DNA of 37,558 nucleotides from Sorangium cellulosum (GTDB taxonomy: Bacteria; Myxococcota_A; Polyangia; Polyangiales; Polyangiaceae), in contig NZ_JEMA01000342.1 of the NCBI RefSeq assembly GCF_001589285.1, positions 1 to 37,558 on the forward strand, read 5' to 3'. Both the position numbers and the translations under genes were made by a program. Positions 8,339-16,763 of the stretch are shown in pieces (within the stretch, counting starts at the first letter, position 1; each line of letters opens with the position of its first letter). The notes under the pieces were generated by a model. The model saw only the letters and a program-made list of their open reading frames with translations, did not search any database and was not told the origin of the DNA.

Positions 8339-9181
8339 TCAGATCCGCGCGGTCACCGCGCGCAAGAGCTGCCGCTGCGCCGCCGCGAACACAGCGAGCA
8401 CCGGCAGGCTCAGGAGGACGTTGCCGGCCATGACGAGGTGCCAGCGGACCCCTGTCCCCTGCTCCCGCAGGAGGGCAATCGCGAGCGGGAGCGTGCGCAC
8501 GTCATCGTCGGTGGTCATGACGAGCGGCCAGAAGTAATCGTTGTAGTGAAACACGAAGCTGAACAGGAACAGCGCCGAGAGCGTCGGCCGCAGCATCGGG
8601 CCGAGGATCAGGTAGATGATCCTGAGCTCGCCCGCCCCATCCATCCTCGCCGCCTCGATGATCTCGTCGGGGACCGAGAGCAGCGCCTGGCGCACAAGGA
8701 ACGTCCCGAGCGCGCTGACCCCGAAGGGCAGGATCAGCGCCGCGAACGTGTTCACCAGGCCGACCGAGCCGAGCATCGTGAACACAGGGACGAACGTCAC
8801 CTGCGCCGGGATGAGCAGGCACGAGAGCACGAGGACGAACGCGGCGCTCCGCCCGGCGAACCTGAGCTTCGCGAGGGCATAGCCGGCCGGCAGCGCCAGG
8901 GCGATCTGCAGGAGCGCGATCGCCGTCGCCATGAACACCGTGTTGGCGAAATACCGCATCACCGGCACCGCCTGGAGCACCTCGCGGTAGGCGCCGAGCT
9001 GGAACGCCTGCGGCAGCGGGTACGCCGGGGCGCGGGTGATCTCGGGCAGCGTCTTCAGCGAGGTGATCGTCATCCACGCGTACGGCCCGAGCCACACGAC
9101 GGCCACCAGGACGAGCACGGCGTCCGACACGAGGCGCCGCGCGCCGGAGCGCCCCGCGCCGCCGCTTCGCCCCGCTGTCAC
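8339..9181 (-). CDS. ABC sugar/glycerol-phosphate-type permease, MalG/UgpE family
   Basis: Inner-membrane permease subunit (280 aa) of a carbohydrate-type ABC importer. About six hydrophobic helices are visible, starting with LVSDAVLVLVAVVWLGPYAWM. The cytoplasmic EAA loop reads EAARMDGAGELRIIYLILGPMLRP, which docks the ATPase. The start is the GTG at 9181, which overlaps the TGA of the preceding permease as GTGA; longer upstream frames are antisense noise. It is the last gene of a five-gene minus-strand operon (HAD hydrolase, ATPase, binding protein, permease, permease). The substrate is not shown by the sequence; the subunit set resembles Ugp (glycerol-3-phosphate) and maltose-type systems. 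Confidence 0.93.
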   Translation of the reverse strand: MTAGRSGGAGRSGARRLVSDAVLVLVAVVWLGPYAWMTITSLKTLPEITRAPAYPLPQAFQLGAYREVLQAVPVMRYFANTVFMATAIALLQIALALPAGYALAKLRFAGRSAAFVLVLSCLLIPAQVTFVPVFTMLGSVGLVNTFAALILPFGVSALGTFLVRQALLSVPDEIIEAARMDGAGELRIIYLILGPMLRPTLSALFLFSFVFHYNDYFWPLVMTTDDDVRTLPLAIALLREQGTGVRWHLVMAGNVLLSLPVLAVFAAAQRQLLRAVTARI

Positions 9182-10059
9182 GACGGCCGCCTCCCCTCGC
9201 GCGGCGCGCCAGCGCGGAGCGCCCGGAGCTGCAGGACGGTCAGGAGCAGCAAAAACACGAAGAAGATCACGATCATGGCGCTCGCCCGGCCGACCCGCAG
9301 GTTCACGAAGACGTGCTCGTAGATCGCGTAGACGAACAGGGTCGTCGCCTTGACGGGCCCCCCCTGCGTCATCACGCGGACAACGTCGAACGCCTGGAAG
9401 GACAGGATGAGGCTCGTCGTCGCCACGAACGCGGCGCTCGGGCGGAGCAGCGGCCATGTCACGTGGCGGAACCGCCGCCACGGGCCGGCCCCGTCGAGCG
9501 CCGCCGCCTCGTGCAGCGCGCGGGGGATGTCCTGCAGGCCGGCCAGGAAGATGACCATCGCATACCCGGTGATCTTCCAGACGCTCACCGCCGCCAGCGC
9601 GAGCAGCGCCGACCGCGGGTCGCCGAGCCAGCTCATCGCCGGCAGGCCGAGCCCGCGGAGCGCCGCCGAGAGCACCCCGTCGGCGTCGAGGATCCACATC
9701 CACAGCAGCGCCACCGCGACCCACGACACGACGTACGCGCTGAACACCGCGCCCCGCACGAAGGCGTAGACGGGCCCCGGCCGATCGAGCGCCACCGCGA
9801 GCGCGAGCCCCAGCGCGCCGGAGAGCGTCACAACGACGGCGCTGTAGCCGAGCGTGCGGAGGAGCGTCCCGGTGAGCTCGCCGCTCTCCGCGAGGACCTC
9901 GTAGTTCCGCAGCCCGACGTACCGCGGCGGCGTGAGCATGTCCCACGCGTAGAGGCTGTTCTTCGCCGCGAGCAGCAGCGGGACCAGGAAGAACACGGCC
10001 AGGAAGGCCGCGGTCGGCAGGAGGAGCAGGTAGGGCGAGAGGGGGTGCCTGGGCTTCAT
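9178..10059 (-). CDS. ABC sugar/glycerol-phosphate-type permease, MalF/UgpA family
   Basis: First permease of the importer (293 aa), with six hydrophobic helices beginning LLLLPTAAFLAVFFLVPLLL. The EAA loop is EAAALDGAGPWRRFRHVTWP. The ATG at 10059 overlaps the TGA of the binding-protein gene (ATGA), and its own TGA overlaps the GTG of the next permease, so the subunits are translationally coupled. The length suits the short UgpA/MsmF-like subtype, which lacks the long periplasmic loop of enterobacterial MalF. It should pair with the downstream permease and the ATPase encoded at 11369-12472. Confidence 0.93.
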   Translation of the reverse strand: MKPRHPLSPYLLLLPTAAFLAVFFLVPLLLAAKNSLYAWDMLTPPRYVGLRNYEVLAESGELTGTLLRTLGYSAVVVTLSGALGLALAVALDRPGPVYAFVRGAVFSAYVVSWVAVALLWMWILDADGVLSAALRGLGLPAMSWLGDPRSALLALAAVSVWKITGYAMVIFLAGLQDIPRALHEAAALDGAGPWRRFRHVTWPLLRPSAAFVATTSLILSFQAFDVVRVMTQGGPVKATTLFVYAIYEHVFVNLRVGRASAMIVIFFVFLLLLTVLQLRALRAGAPREGRRPS

Positions 10060-11372
10060 CGCTCGCGCGCCGCGCGGACGGCCTCGGAGAGGGTCTCGGC
10101 GGCGTCGCGCGGGGCGAGCACCGCCTCTTCGAGCCGCGGCTGCACCGCCTCGCGCTGGACGCGGAACAGGTCCGGGGACCACGGCCACGGCGCGGCGTGC
10201 GCGAGCTGGTCGACGGCGACGCGATCGTTCGGGTGCGCGGCGTAGTAGCCGCCCTGCGAGAGCGCCTCGAGGCCGCGCCGCGAGACGGGCATGTAGCCGG
10301 TGCGCGTCGCCCACGCGTTCGCCTGCTCCGGCTGCATCATCCAGCGCAGGAACGCGAACGCCGCCTCCTGCGCCGCCGGCGCCGCGCCCCGCGGCATCAC
10401 GAACATCGTGCCGCCCGTGGGCACCGAGGCGCGCACGTCGCGCGGCAGCGGGGCCGCGCCGACCTCGAAGCTCCCCGCGCCCGCCTGGCCCGCGTTGTCC
10501 TCCAGGTAGCGAAGGAACGCCGTCGAGGTCCAGATCATCGCCACCCGGCCCGCCAGGAAGTCGGTGTTCGTCACCTGCCACGCGTTGTAGTCGCGCCCCG
10601 GCGGCGGCTTCATCGTGCGGTCCTCGTGCACGAGCGCCTGCCAGAACTGGAGCGCGCGCACGCCCGCCTCGCCGCCGAGCGTCGGCGCGCCGTCCGGCCC
10701 GAGGAGCTCGCCGCCGGCCTGCCCCACGAGCGCCGCCCAGAACCACCAGTCGATCGGGCACTCGAAGCCCCACCGCCGCGTGCTGCCGCCGTCGCGCACG
10801 ACGAGCCGCGCCGCCGCCCGGCGCAGCTCGTCCCACGTCGACGGCGGCGACAGCCCGAGCTCGCGGAACACGCCGCGGTTGTAGTAGGCGATCGGCGTCG
10901 ATCGGTTGAACGGCAGGCACACGAGCGGGCGCTCGCCGCCGCCGACGAACGTCCCCGACTGCCCGAGCGCCTCGACGACGTCGAGATCGCCGCCGGGGAC
11001 GCCGGCGACGAACCGATCGAGCGGCTCGAGCGCGCCCGCCTCGGCCAGGTAGGGCACCACCTCGCCGACGACGTGGGTGAGCGCCGGCACCGCGCGCGCC
11101 GCGAGCGCGGTCCGCAGCTTGGCGAGCGCCTCGAAGTAGTCGCCCTGGTACACCGCCTCGATGCGGTAGCGGCCCTGCTCGCGGTGGAACTGATCGATGA
11201 GCGACAGGAGCACCTCGCGGTTCTTGCCCCCGTACGCGAACCACAGCGAGGCCACGACGCGCCCGTCCGGCGACCGCCGCGCGCACCCCGGCAAGCCCGC
11301 AGCGGCCGCGGCGATCGACGCGGCGAGCGCCCGGAGCGCGTCGCGCCGCGACCAGGACGGCGCCCGGCTCAT
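10056..11372 (-). CDS. Extracellular solute-binding lipoprotein, UgpB-like family
   Basis: Binding protein of the importer (438 aa). The N-terminus has a twin-arginine-like SRRDALRAL followed by a hydrophobic stretch and the lipobox LPGC with the acylated Cys at position 30, so it is probably a lipid-anchored periplasmic protein. Family 1 solute-binding features are visible: LWFAYGGKNREVLLSLIDQF, LTHVVGEVVPYL, the STPIAYYNRGVFRELGL segment and PTGGTMFVMP. The STPIAYYN stretch and general pattern are closest to UgpB-like glycerol-3-phosphate or sugar binders, but the ligand cannot be read from sequence alone. The start at 11372 overlaps the stop of the ATPase gene (ATGA). Confidence 0.93.
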   Translation of the reverse strand: MSRAPSWSRRDALRALAASIAAAAAGLPGCARRSPDGRVVASLWFAYGGKNREVLLSLIDQFHREQGRYRIEAVYQGDYFEALAKLRTALAARAVPALTHVVGEVVPYLAEAGALEPLDRFVAGVPGGDLDVVEALGQSGTFVGGGERPLVCLPFNRSTPIAYYNRGVFRELGLSPPSTWDELRRAAARLVVRDGGSTRRWGFECPIDWWFWAALVGQAGGELLGPDGAPTLGGEAGVRALQFWQALVHEDRTMKPPPGRDYNAWQVTNTDFLAGRVAMIWTSTAFLRYLEDNAGQAGAGSFEVGAAPLPRDVRASVPTGGTMFVMPRGAAPAAQEAAFAFLRWMMQPEQANAWATRTGYMPVSRRGLEALSQGGYYAAHPNDRVAVDQLAHAAPWPWSPDLFRVQREAVQPRLEEAVLAPRDAAETLSEAVRAARER

Positions 11373-12472
11373 GGCGCGATCCGCGCGCCGGAGCCGGCGT
11401 CGAACCAGAGCACGGCGCGCGGATCGAGCCGCGCGCGCACCGCCTCCCCCGGCGCGGGTGTCGCGAAGCCGTGCGCCCGCGCGCGCAGCCGCGTCCCCCC
11501 GGCGTCGAGGTACAGGAACGTCTCGGCCCCGAGCGGCTCCGCGATCACGACGCGCGCCGCGATCTCCACCTCGCCCGCCGCGCCGCGCGCCCCCGCGTCC
11601 CCCTCCGCCACCGCCCCCAGCGCCACGCGCAGGTGCTCCGGCCGCACGCCCGCGACGACCCGGTCGGGCAGCGCCACCCCCGGCGGGGCGGGCAGCGCGA
11701 GCGCCGCGCCCTCGTACAGCGCGCCGGAGCGCTCGAGCTCGATCAGGTTGATCGCCGGCGTGCCCAGGAAGCCGGCGACGAACACGTTCGCCGGCGCCTC
11801 GTAGATGGCGCGCGGCGGGCCGACCTGCTGGAGCTCGCCGGCGCGGAGCACCGCGATGCGGTCGCCCATGGTCATCGCCTCGACCTGGTCGTGGGTCACG
11901 TAGACCGACGTCGTGCCGAGGCGGCGCACGAGCGCCGCGAGCTCGACCCGGAGCTCGGCGCGCAGCGCGGCGTCGAGGTTCGAGAGCGGCTCGTCGAACA
12001 GGAACGCCGCTGGCGCGCGCACGATCGCGCGGCCCATGGCCACGCGCTGGCGCTCGCCGCCCGAGAGCTCGCCGGGGCGCCGGTCGAGCAGGTGGCCGAT
12101 GCTGAGCAGCGCCGCCGCCTCCTCGACGCGCCGCGCCCGCGCTGCCTTGTCGACCCCGCGCATCCTGAGCGGGAAGCCCATGATGTCGCGCGCTGTCATG
12201 TGCGGGTAGAGCGCGTAGCCCTGGAAGACCATGGCCACGTCGCGGTCCTCCGGCGCGACCCGGCTGACGTCGCGCCCGCCGATCGACACCGTGCCGCCGT
12301 CGGGGCTGTCGAGGCCCGCGATCAGCCGGAGCGCCGTCGACTTGCCGCAGCCGGAGGGGCCGACGAGCACGAGCAGCTCGCCGTCCTCGACCTCGAGGGA
12401 AAGGCCGGCGAGCGCGGCGCGCTCGGCGTTCGGGAAGCGGCGGGTCAGCCCGCGGAGCGAGAGGGTGGCCAT
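11369..12472 (-). CDS. ABC transporter ATPase, MalK/UgpC type
   Basis: Energy-coupling subunit (367 aa). Walker A GPSGCGKST lies at residues 38-46, the Q-loop Gln at 84, the signature LSGGERQR at 136-143, Walker B FLFDEP at 157-162 and the switch His at 194 in VTHDQVEAM. A C-terminal TOBE/MOP-like region (about 235-367) is present, as in MalK/UgpC proteins that serve sugar and glycerol-phosphate importers. The chosen ATG at 12472 gives MATLSLRGLTRRF; the longer upstream frame is antisense to the HAD gene. It starts 11 bp after the HAD stop and overlaps the binding-protein start by 4 bp, so it sits inside the operon. Confidence 0.95.
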   Translation of the reverse strand: MATLSLRGLTRRFPNAERAALAGLSLEVEDGELLVLVGPSGCGKSTALRLIAGLDSPDGGTVSIGGRDVSRVAPEDRDVAMVFQGYALYPHMTARDIMGFPLRMRGVDKAARARRVEEAAALLSIGHLLDRRPGELSGGERQRVAMGRAIVRAPAAFLFDEPLSNLDAALRAELRVELAALVRRLGTTSVYVTHDQVEAMTMGDRIAVLRAGELQQVGPPRAIYEAPANVFVAGFLGTPAINLIELERSGALYEGAALALPAPPGVALPDRVVAGVRPEHLRVALGAVAEGDAGARGAAGEVEIAARVVIAEPLGAETFLYLDAGGTRLRARAHGFATPAPGEAVRARLDPRAVLWFDAGSGARIAP

Positions 12473-12483
12473 GGCGGCAGCGG

Positions 12484-13296
12484 CTACCAGTCGAGCAGGA
12501 GGAGCCCCGGGATCGAGCCCGCGACAGCGAGCAGCTTCGGGCTCGGGGAGACAGCGACCGGCACCCGGGCTGTCCTCAGCAGGGCGGCGTCGTACGCGCT
12601 GTCGCCGAAGGCCGCAAGCACGGCGAGCTCGGGGAAGATGCGCTCGAGCGCCCGCGTCTTCCCCTCGCCGTACGTCGCCGGCGCGCCGAGCTCGGGGGCG
12701 ATCCGGCCCTCGCGGACGGCCGGGGTCATGGCGGCGATCCGCTCGGGCGCGATGCCGAGCCGCCCGACAGCGCGCTCGATCACGAACCGCGGCGACGCCG
12801 ACACCACGTACACCGGCGCGCCGCGCGACCGAGCCCACTCGAGGATCGGCAGCAGCGCCGGCCGGATGCGCCCCGCGTGGCCCCTGTCCTCGAGCACGCT
12901 GTCGACGAGGGCGGCGAGCTCGTCCTCGCGCCACCCCGCGAAGGCCCAGGCCATCATCGCGAAGGCCCGATCCTCCGGGTATTTCTCGGCGGCGAACGCC
13001 GCGTAGAGCGCGCTCGCGATCTCGTGCGCGCCGCCCTCCGCGGCGACGCCGAACGCCTCGGCCTCGCGGCGCAGCGCCGCCTCCGCCTCGGGCCGCGCGC
13101 AGCGCCCGGCGAGGAACGCCTCGAACAGGTCGAAGCCCACGTCCCCCTCCCAGAGGGTGCCGTCCGCGTCGAACGCGAGCGCCGCGCTCGCCCCGACCGC
13201 GCCGCGCTCGGCCTCGAGGCGCCGCAGGATGTCGCTCGTGCTCGCGCGCGGGATGGGCAACGGCGCCCCGCTGCTGTCGACCTGTGCTGCCGTCAT
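12484..13296 (-). CDS. HAD-superfamily phosphatase, phosphoserine-phosphatase-like
   Basis: Predicted Mg-dependent phosphomonoesterase of 270 aa. HAD motif I is DADGT (nucleophile Asp43, acid Asp45), motif II is the Ser166 of VVSAS, motif III is Lys213 in GKTRAL and motif IV is GDSAYD (Asp232, Asp236). The insert after motif I is helical, as in the SerB-like (HAD-IB) group. The start at 13296 is preceded by GGGGAGG. It is the first gene of the importer operon, 11 bp before the ATPase. This suggests that it dephosphorylates the imported compound or a product of it, but the substrate is unknown. Confidence 0.88.
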   Translation of the reverse strand: MTAAQVDSSGAPLPIPRASTSDILRRLEAERGAVGASAALAFDADGTLWEGDVGFDLFEAFLAGRCARPEAEAALRREAEAFGVAAEGGAHEIASALYAAFAAEKYPEDRAFAMMAWAFAGWREDELAALVDSVLEDRGHAGRIRPALLPILEWARSRGAPVYVVSASPRFVIERAVGRLGIAPERIAAMTPAVREGRIAPELGAPATYGEGKTRALERIFPELAVLAAFGDSAYDAALLRTARVPVAVSPSPKLLAVAGSIPGLLLLDW

Positions 13297-13478
13297 GGTC
13301 CTCCCCGGGCCGGGCGTCCGCTCCGGCCGAGGACCACGCCTACTGCGGCGCGGGCGTCGCGTCACGCCTGTCAACGCCCTGTCACGCGCCGCTCCCCGGG
13401 GCGGCGGCCGGGCGCCGTGAGCCATCGCGGCGGCGCGCCGCCGGCCCGCCGCCTCGCGGCTCGCCCTCTCGAGGGGCG

Positions 13479-14810
13479 TCAGCTCGCCTTCTCGAAGAGC
13501 GAGCGGTGCAGCACGGCGACAGCGGGCGCGACGTTCGCGTCGTCGATCACCATGCACAGGTTGATGCTGCCCATCGCGTAGCTCAGCATCTCGACGTTGA
13601 CGCCGGCCTGGGACATCGCCTCGAGCACCTGCGCGGCGACGCCCTTCTGCCGGGGCAGGCCCTGGCCGACGATCACGAGCGTCGTCCGGTTGGGCAGGAC
13701 CTCGCAGGCGCCGAAGCGCTCCAGCTCGGGCAGCGCGCGGCCGAGCTTCCCGAGGTCGTCGGTGGTCATCGAGACCGACACCTCCGACGTGGTGATCACG
13801 TCGATCACGACCTCGTGCCGGGCCAGCACCGCGAGGACCTGCGCGAGGAAGCCGACCTCGCCGAACATCCGGGTCGAGCTGATCTTGAGCACCACCTGCC
13901 GCTCGCGGTACGCGATGCTTGTCACGGGCGGGGACGCGGCGTCGGTGTTGAAGTCGATCACCGTGCCGGGGTGATCCGGCCGGTTCGTGTTGAGCACCCG
14001 CACCGGAATGCCCTTCTCCATGGCGGGCAGCAGCGTGGAGGGGTGCAGCACGCGGGAGCCGAAGAACGCGAGCTCGGCGGCCTCGTCGAAGTGCATCGTC
14101 GGGATGTTCCGGGCCGTCTTCACGACGCTCGGGTCGGCGGTCATCACGCCGTCGGTGTCGCTCCAGATCTGCGCCTCCTCGGCGCCGAGCCCCGCGGCGA
14201 GCAGCGTCGCCGTCAGATCGCTCCCGTTGCGGCCGACGGTCGTGATCTCGCCGGCCTCGTTGCGGCCGACGAACCCGGTGACGATCGGCACGACGCCCTC
14301 GGGGACCCGCTCGGCGAACATCGCCCTGGCGCGGGCGTCGAAGCCGGGCAGCGGGCGCGCGCGGCCGAAGTTCGCGTCGGTGATGAAGCCGAGCTCCCAG
14401 ACGTCGTAGGCGCGCGCCTTCACGCCGCTCCGCGCGAAGAAGTCCGCGATGCAGCGCACGGCCATGCGCTCGCCGAAGCTCGCGATGTAGTCGAGGCTCC
14501 GCGGGCTGAGCTCCTTGACGAGGCTGATGCCGCGCAAGAGATCCTCGATCTCCTGGTAGAACGGCGCGAGCAGGTCGGGCGCGCAGCCGAGCGACTCGGC
14601 GACGGAGCGCTGCTTGCCCAGCGGGATGGAGGGGTCGAACCGCCCGGTGGCGGCGAGCCTGGCGGCGCTGATCAGCGCGTCGGTCATGCCCTTGTGGGCG
14701 GAGCTCACGACGACGGGGCGGCGGGCCAGGCGGGCTCGGACGATGCTGAGGACCTTCTCGATCTGCGCGCGGCTCTCGACCGAGCTGCCGCCGAACTTCA
14801 TGACGATCAT
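13479..14810 (-). CDS. lysC: Aspartate kinase
   Basis: Catalyses ATP-dependent phosphorylation of L-aspartate, the first step toward Lys, Thr, Met and diaminopimelate. The 443-aa protein opens with KFGGSS, the nucleotide/substrate motif, and has [16 protein letters not shown] and [11 protein letters not shown] in the kinase domain. Two ACT-type regulatory regions fill about the last 140 residues ([20 protein letters not shown] and onward), so allosteric control by lysine or threonine is expected. The start at 14810 (MIVMKFGG) is chosen because GGAGG lies 8 nt upstream; an ATG five codons earlier overlaps that site. It lies 140 bp downstream of the YkgJ-type gene on the same strand. A GC-rich palindrome follows the stop. 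Confidence 0.93.
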   Translation of the reverse strand: MIVMKFGGSSVESRAQIEKVLSIVRARLARRPVVVSSAHKGMTDALISAARLAATGRFDPSIPLGKQRSVAESLGCAPDLLAPFYQEIEDLLRGISLVKELSPRSLDYIASFGERMAVRCIADFFARSGVKARAYDVWELGFITDANFGRARPLPGFDARARAMFAERVPEGVVPIVTGFVGRNEAGEITTVGRNGSDLTATLLAAGLGAEEAQIWSDTDGVMTADPSVVKTARNIPTMHFDEAAELAFFGSRVLHPSTLLPAMEKGIPVRVLNTNRPDHPGTVIDFNTDAASPPVTSIAYRERQVVLKISSTRMFGEVGFLAQVLAVLARHEVVIDVITTSEVSVSMTTDDLGKLGRALPELERFGACEVLPNRTTLVIVGQGLPRQKGVAAQVLEAMSQAGVNVEMLSYAMGSINLCMVIDDANVAPAVAVLHRSLFEKAS

Positions 14811-14950
14811 GGCGCGTGCCTCCATGGGCCTGCCGGCCCGCTGGGCGCGGCATGATAGTCAGCGCCGGCCGCCAGGCGAGGAGGGAAGCGCTGTGTTCAC
14901 GGCGCGCTCCCCCGGGCCGCGCCGTGGCGCCGATCGCCGCACATCGGGCG

Positions 14951-16243
14951 CTAGGCCTCGGTCGCCAGCAGGGCCCGGAAGCTCTCGCGCTTCGTGAGCA
15001 GGAGCCAGCGCAGGTTCTTCATGAGCTTGCCTTGCTCCGACAGCGCCGCGTGGCTCAGGAGGACGAGCTCGGCGACGCTGATGCCTTCCCGCACATCCTC
15101 CAGCGAGACCTTGACCCTGCCGTCCGCCGCCGCGCGGCAGCGGGCGAAGCGGGAGATCACGACCGTCGCCAGCGAGAGGTCGAGCACGGCCGCGAGGAGG
15201 TGCCGGGGCGCCGAGAAGATGTGCCGGCGCTGGAGCACGAGGCGCAGGTAGTCCCTGACGATCGTCCCCTCGTCCGCGCCGAGGAACCGGTCGACCGTCC
15301 TCACCCGCTGTAGCTTGAACGGCTCCGGGACGAACAGCATGTCGACGGTGCCTCGCCCGAGCATCCAGGCGACCTTGTTGCCGGCGCTGCGCAGCGCCTG
15401 GAGCTGCGTCCACGAGGCCTTTCCGACCCGGTGCGCCTCGCGGACCCGCGACGGATAGCAGAGGTTGCCGAGGAGGTGGGCGAACAGGACCCGCGCGTAG
15501 AACGAGGGCCTCCTGCGGGGCACGAGCGGCGCGAGCTCCCCGGCGCCGGCCTGCCCGAGGGCGGCCTCGATCGACGCGTCCGTCGCGCGCTCGGCGCCCT
15601 GCGGGAGGGCGCGCTCGAAGGCGGCCGTCCAGTCGTAGAGCCGCGCCAGCGTCGCGGCGGGCGACGCGCCGGTCGCGAGCTCGTCTTCCCAGCGCTTCAC
15701 AGCGCGCAGGTACTGGGGCTGCGCCAGGATGACGCCGCCCAGGGTGGCGAGCGCCTTCGACATCCGCTCGGCGTCGCCCCGCTGCTCGAGCTTCGCCTTG
15801 AGCTGGAGGTCCACGGGCTTGCCGTAGTTCTCGCGGATCGACGGGCAGAGCTGGGAGAGCTGCGCGACGACGACCTCCTTCTCGTCGCGGACGAACCCGA
15901 ACGGGAACGCCTGGCACGACTTGGGGATGTACTCGTGGCCGAACCGCTTCTGCATGCTGCAGAGCAGGTCGTCGTCGAGGAAGACGCACTGGAGCCGGCC
16001 GTCCTGCTCCCGCATCGGCAGGACGCCGCGCGCGATGACGAGCGCCCCCTCCTCCCCGGCCCGCTCCCGGACCCACGGCTCCTCGAGGTACCGCCTGGCC
16101 TCGTCGCCGCTGAAGCGGATGTTCCAGGGCAGCCGGCAGCAGCGAGCTGGGCAGTCGCGGCACTCGAACTTCTGATCCGGGGGAGAGGAGAGCTTCGCCG
16201 TCGGAAGCTTCGTCGCCGGAGAGCGCTTCGTCTTCATCGCCAT
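14951..16243 (-). CDS. YkgJ-type zinc/iron-chelating Cys-cluster protein
   Basis: 430 aa. The N-terminal region carries the CxxCxxxCC cluster (Cys28, 31, 35, 36; CRDCPARCC), followed by further Cys in LQCVF, LLCSM and KSCQAFPF. This pattern belongs to the YkgJ / FliB-like family of putative metal-cluster proteins; some relatives methylate flagellin lysines, but most are uncharacterised. The C-terminal 250 residues are helical and not recognised. The ATG at 16243 gives MAMKTKRS; an ATG two codons later is possible. The upstream Gly/Arg-rich extension is rejected as GC-rich noise. The protein is soluble, with no signal peptide. Confidence 0.82.
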   Translation of the reverse strand: MAMKTKRSPATKLPTAKLSSPPDQKFECRDCPARCCRLPWNIRFSGDEARRYLEEPWVRERAGEEGALVIARGVLPMREQDGRLQCVFLDDDLLCSMQKRFGHEYIPKSCQAFPFGFVRDEKEVVVAQLSQLCPSIRENYGKPVDLQLKAKLEQRGDAERMSKALATLGGVILAQPQYLRAVKRWEDELATGASPAATLARLYDWTAAFERALPQGAERATDASIEAALGQAGAGELAPLVPRRRPSFYARVLFAHLLGNLCYPSRVREAHRVGKASWTQLQALRSAGNKVAWMLGRGTVDMLFVPEPFKLQRVRTVDRFLGADEGTIVRDYLRLVLQRRHIFSAPRHLLAAVLDLSLATVVISRFARCRAAADGRVKVSLEDVREGISVAELVLLSHAALSEQGKLMKNLRWLLLTKRESFRALLATEA

Positions 16244-16442
16244 GGGGCGGCGGACGATACAACGCGCCGGCGGCCTGCGCTTGGCCGCGCCGCCGCCGCC
16301 TCCACCACGCCCGCGCCGCCCGCCCGCTGGGTTCGCTGTGTCAAACAGCCCCATCCCCTCCGGGAGAGGCGGGCCGCAGGGCTCAGCCGTGGCAGAAGGC
16401 GACAGGCGAGCGAGCGCGGGCAGGACGCAGACAGGACGCGGA

Positions 16443-16497
16443 CAAAAAGATAGCGCCGCCGGGGCCTCAGGGGGGCGAAGGCCACGCCGGCGGCGCT
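16443..16497 (-). terminator. Intrinsic terminator, minus strand
   Basis: An 11-bp perfect stem (agcgccgccgg at 16452-16462 pairs with ccggcggcgct at 16487-16497) is extended by an inner ggcct/aggcc stem. Read on the minus strand it is followed by ATCTTTTTGTC, a classical U-tract. It sits 7 nt beyond the stop of a 68-codon minus-strand frame (16504-16710). No other minus-strand gene is positioned to use it. Confidence 0.75.
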
Positions 16498-16503
16498 GAC
16501 TTC

Positions 16504-16710
16504 CTATGAAGCACTCAGCGTGCCATCCGGCGCGCCCTGAGATCGACGCGGGAATGGCACCATCGCGTCGGGAACGTCCCTCCCAGGTTTCGATTCTGAA
16601 ACGTCAGGGTCGCAGCATTGCACGATCGTAAAAACTCTTGTCTTACCACTGCATTTCGCCACGGACGCAACCAGTACAGTCAGGGCCGTCTTTTTCTCGT
16701 GTCGTGGCAC
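16504..16710 (-). CDS. Possible small ORF or small RNA locus (68 codons)
   Basis: Weak call. A frame with a GTG start at 16710 (MPRHEKKTALTVLVASVAKC) ends exactly before a strong minus-strand terminator, which implies that something is transcribed here. No ribosome site precedes the GTG, the peptide has no recognisable domain, and the local GC is lower than in neighbouring genes. A non-coding RNA ending at the terminator is at least as likely as a peptide. It lies upstream of, and divergent from, the lipoprotein gene at 16764. Confidence 0.25.
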   Translation of the reverse strand: MPRHEKKTALTVLVASVAKCSGKTRVFTIVQCCDPDVSESKPGRDVPDAMVPFPRRSQGAPDGTLSAS

Positions 16711-16763
16711 GCCGTGGCGTGCTCCGTGCTACGTGCGCCGTACCTCTACTAAGGAGAAACAAG

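Larger units (their letters stand above)
16244..16763. other. Divergent intergenic region with a minus-strand terminator
   Basis: 520 bp between divergent starts (YkgJ-type gene on minus, Cys-rich lipoprotein on plus). It holds a strong hairpin plus T-run oriented for the minus strand (see terminator at 16443-16497) and an adjacent lower-GC segment of about 200 bp that may encode a small RNA or a short peptide. No firm promoter was identified. Confidence 0.55.

Noticed and set aside
13430..13443. ggcggcgcgccgcc palindrome as a terminator of the aspartokinase gene
   Set aside because: It is a simple GC palindrome without a T-run; similar ones occur by chance throughout this genome, so it was not listed as a feature.
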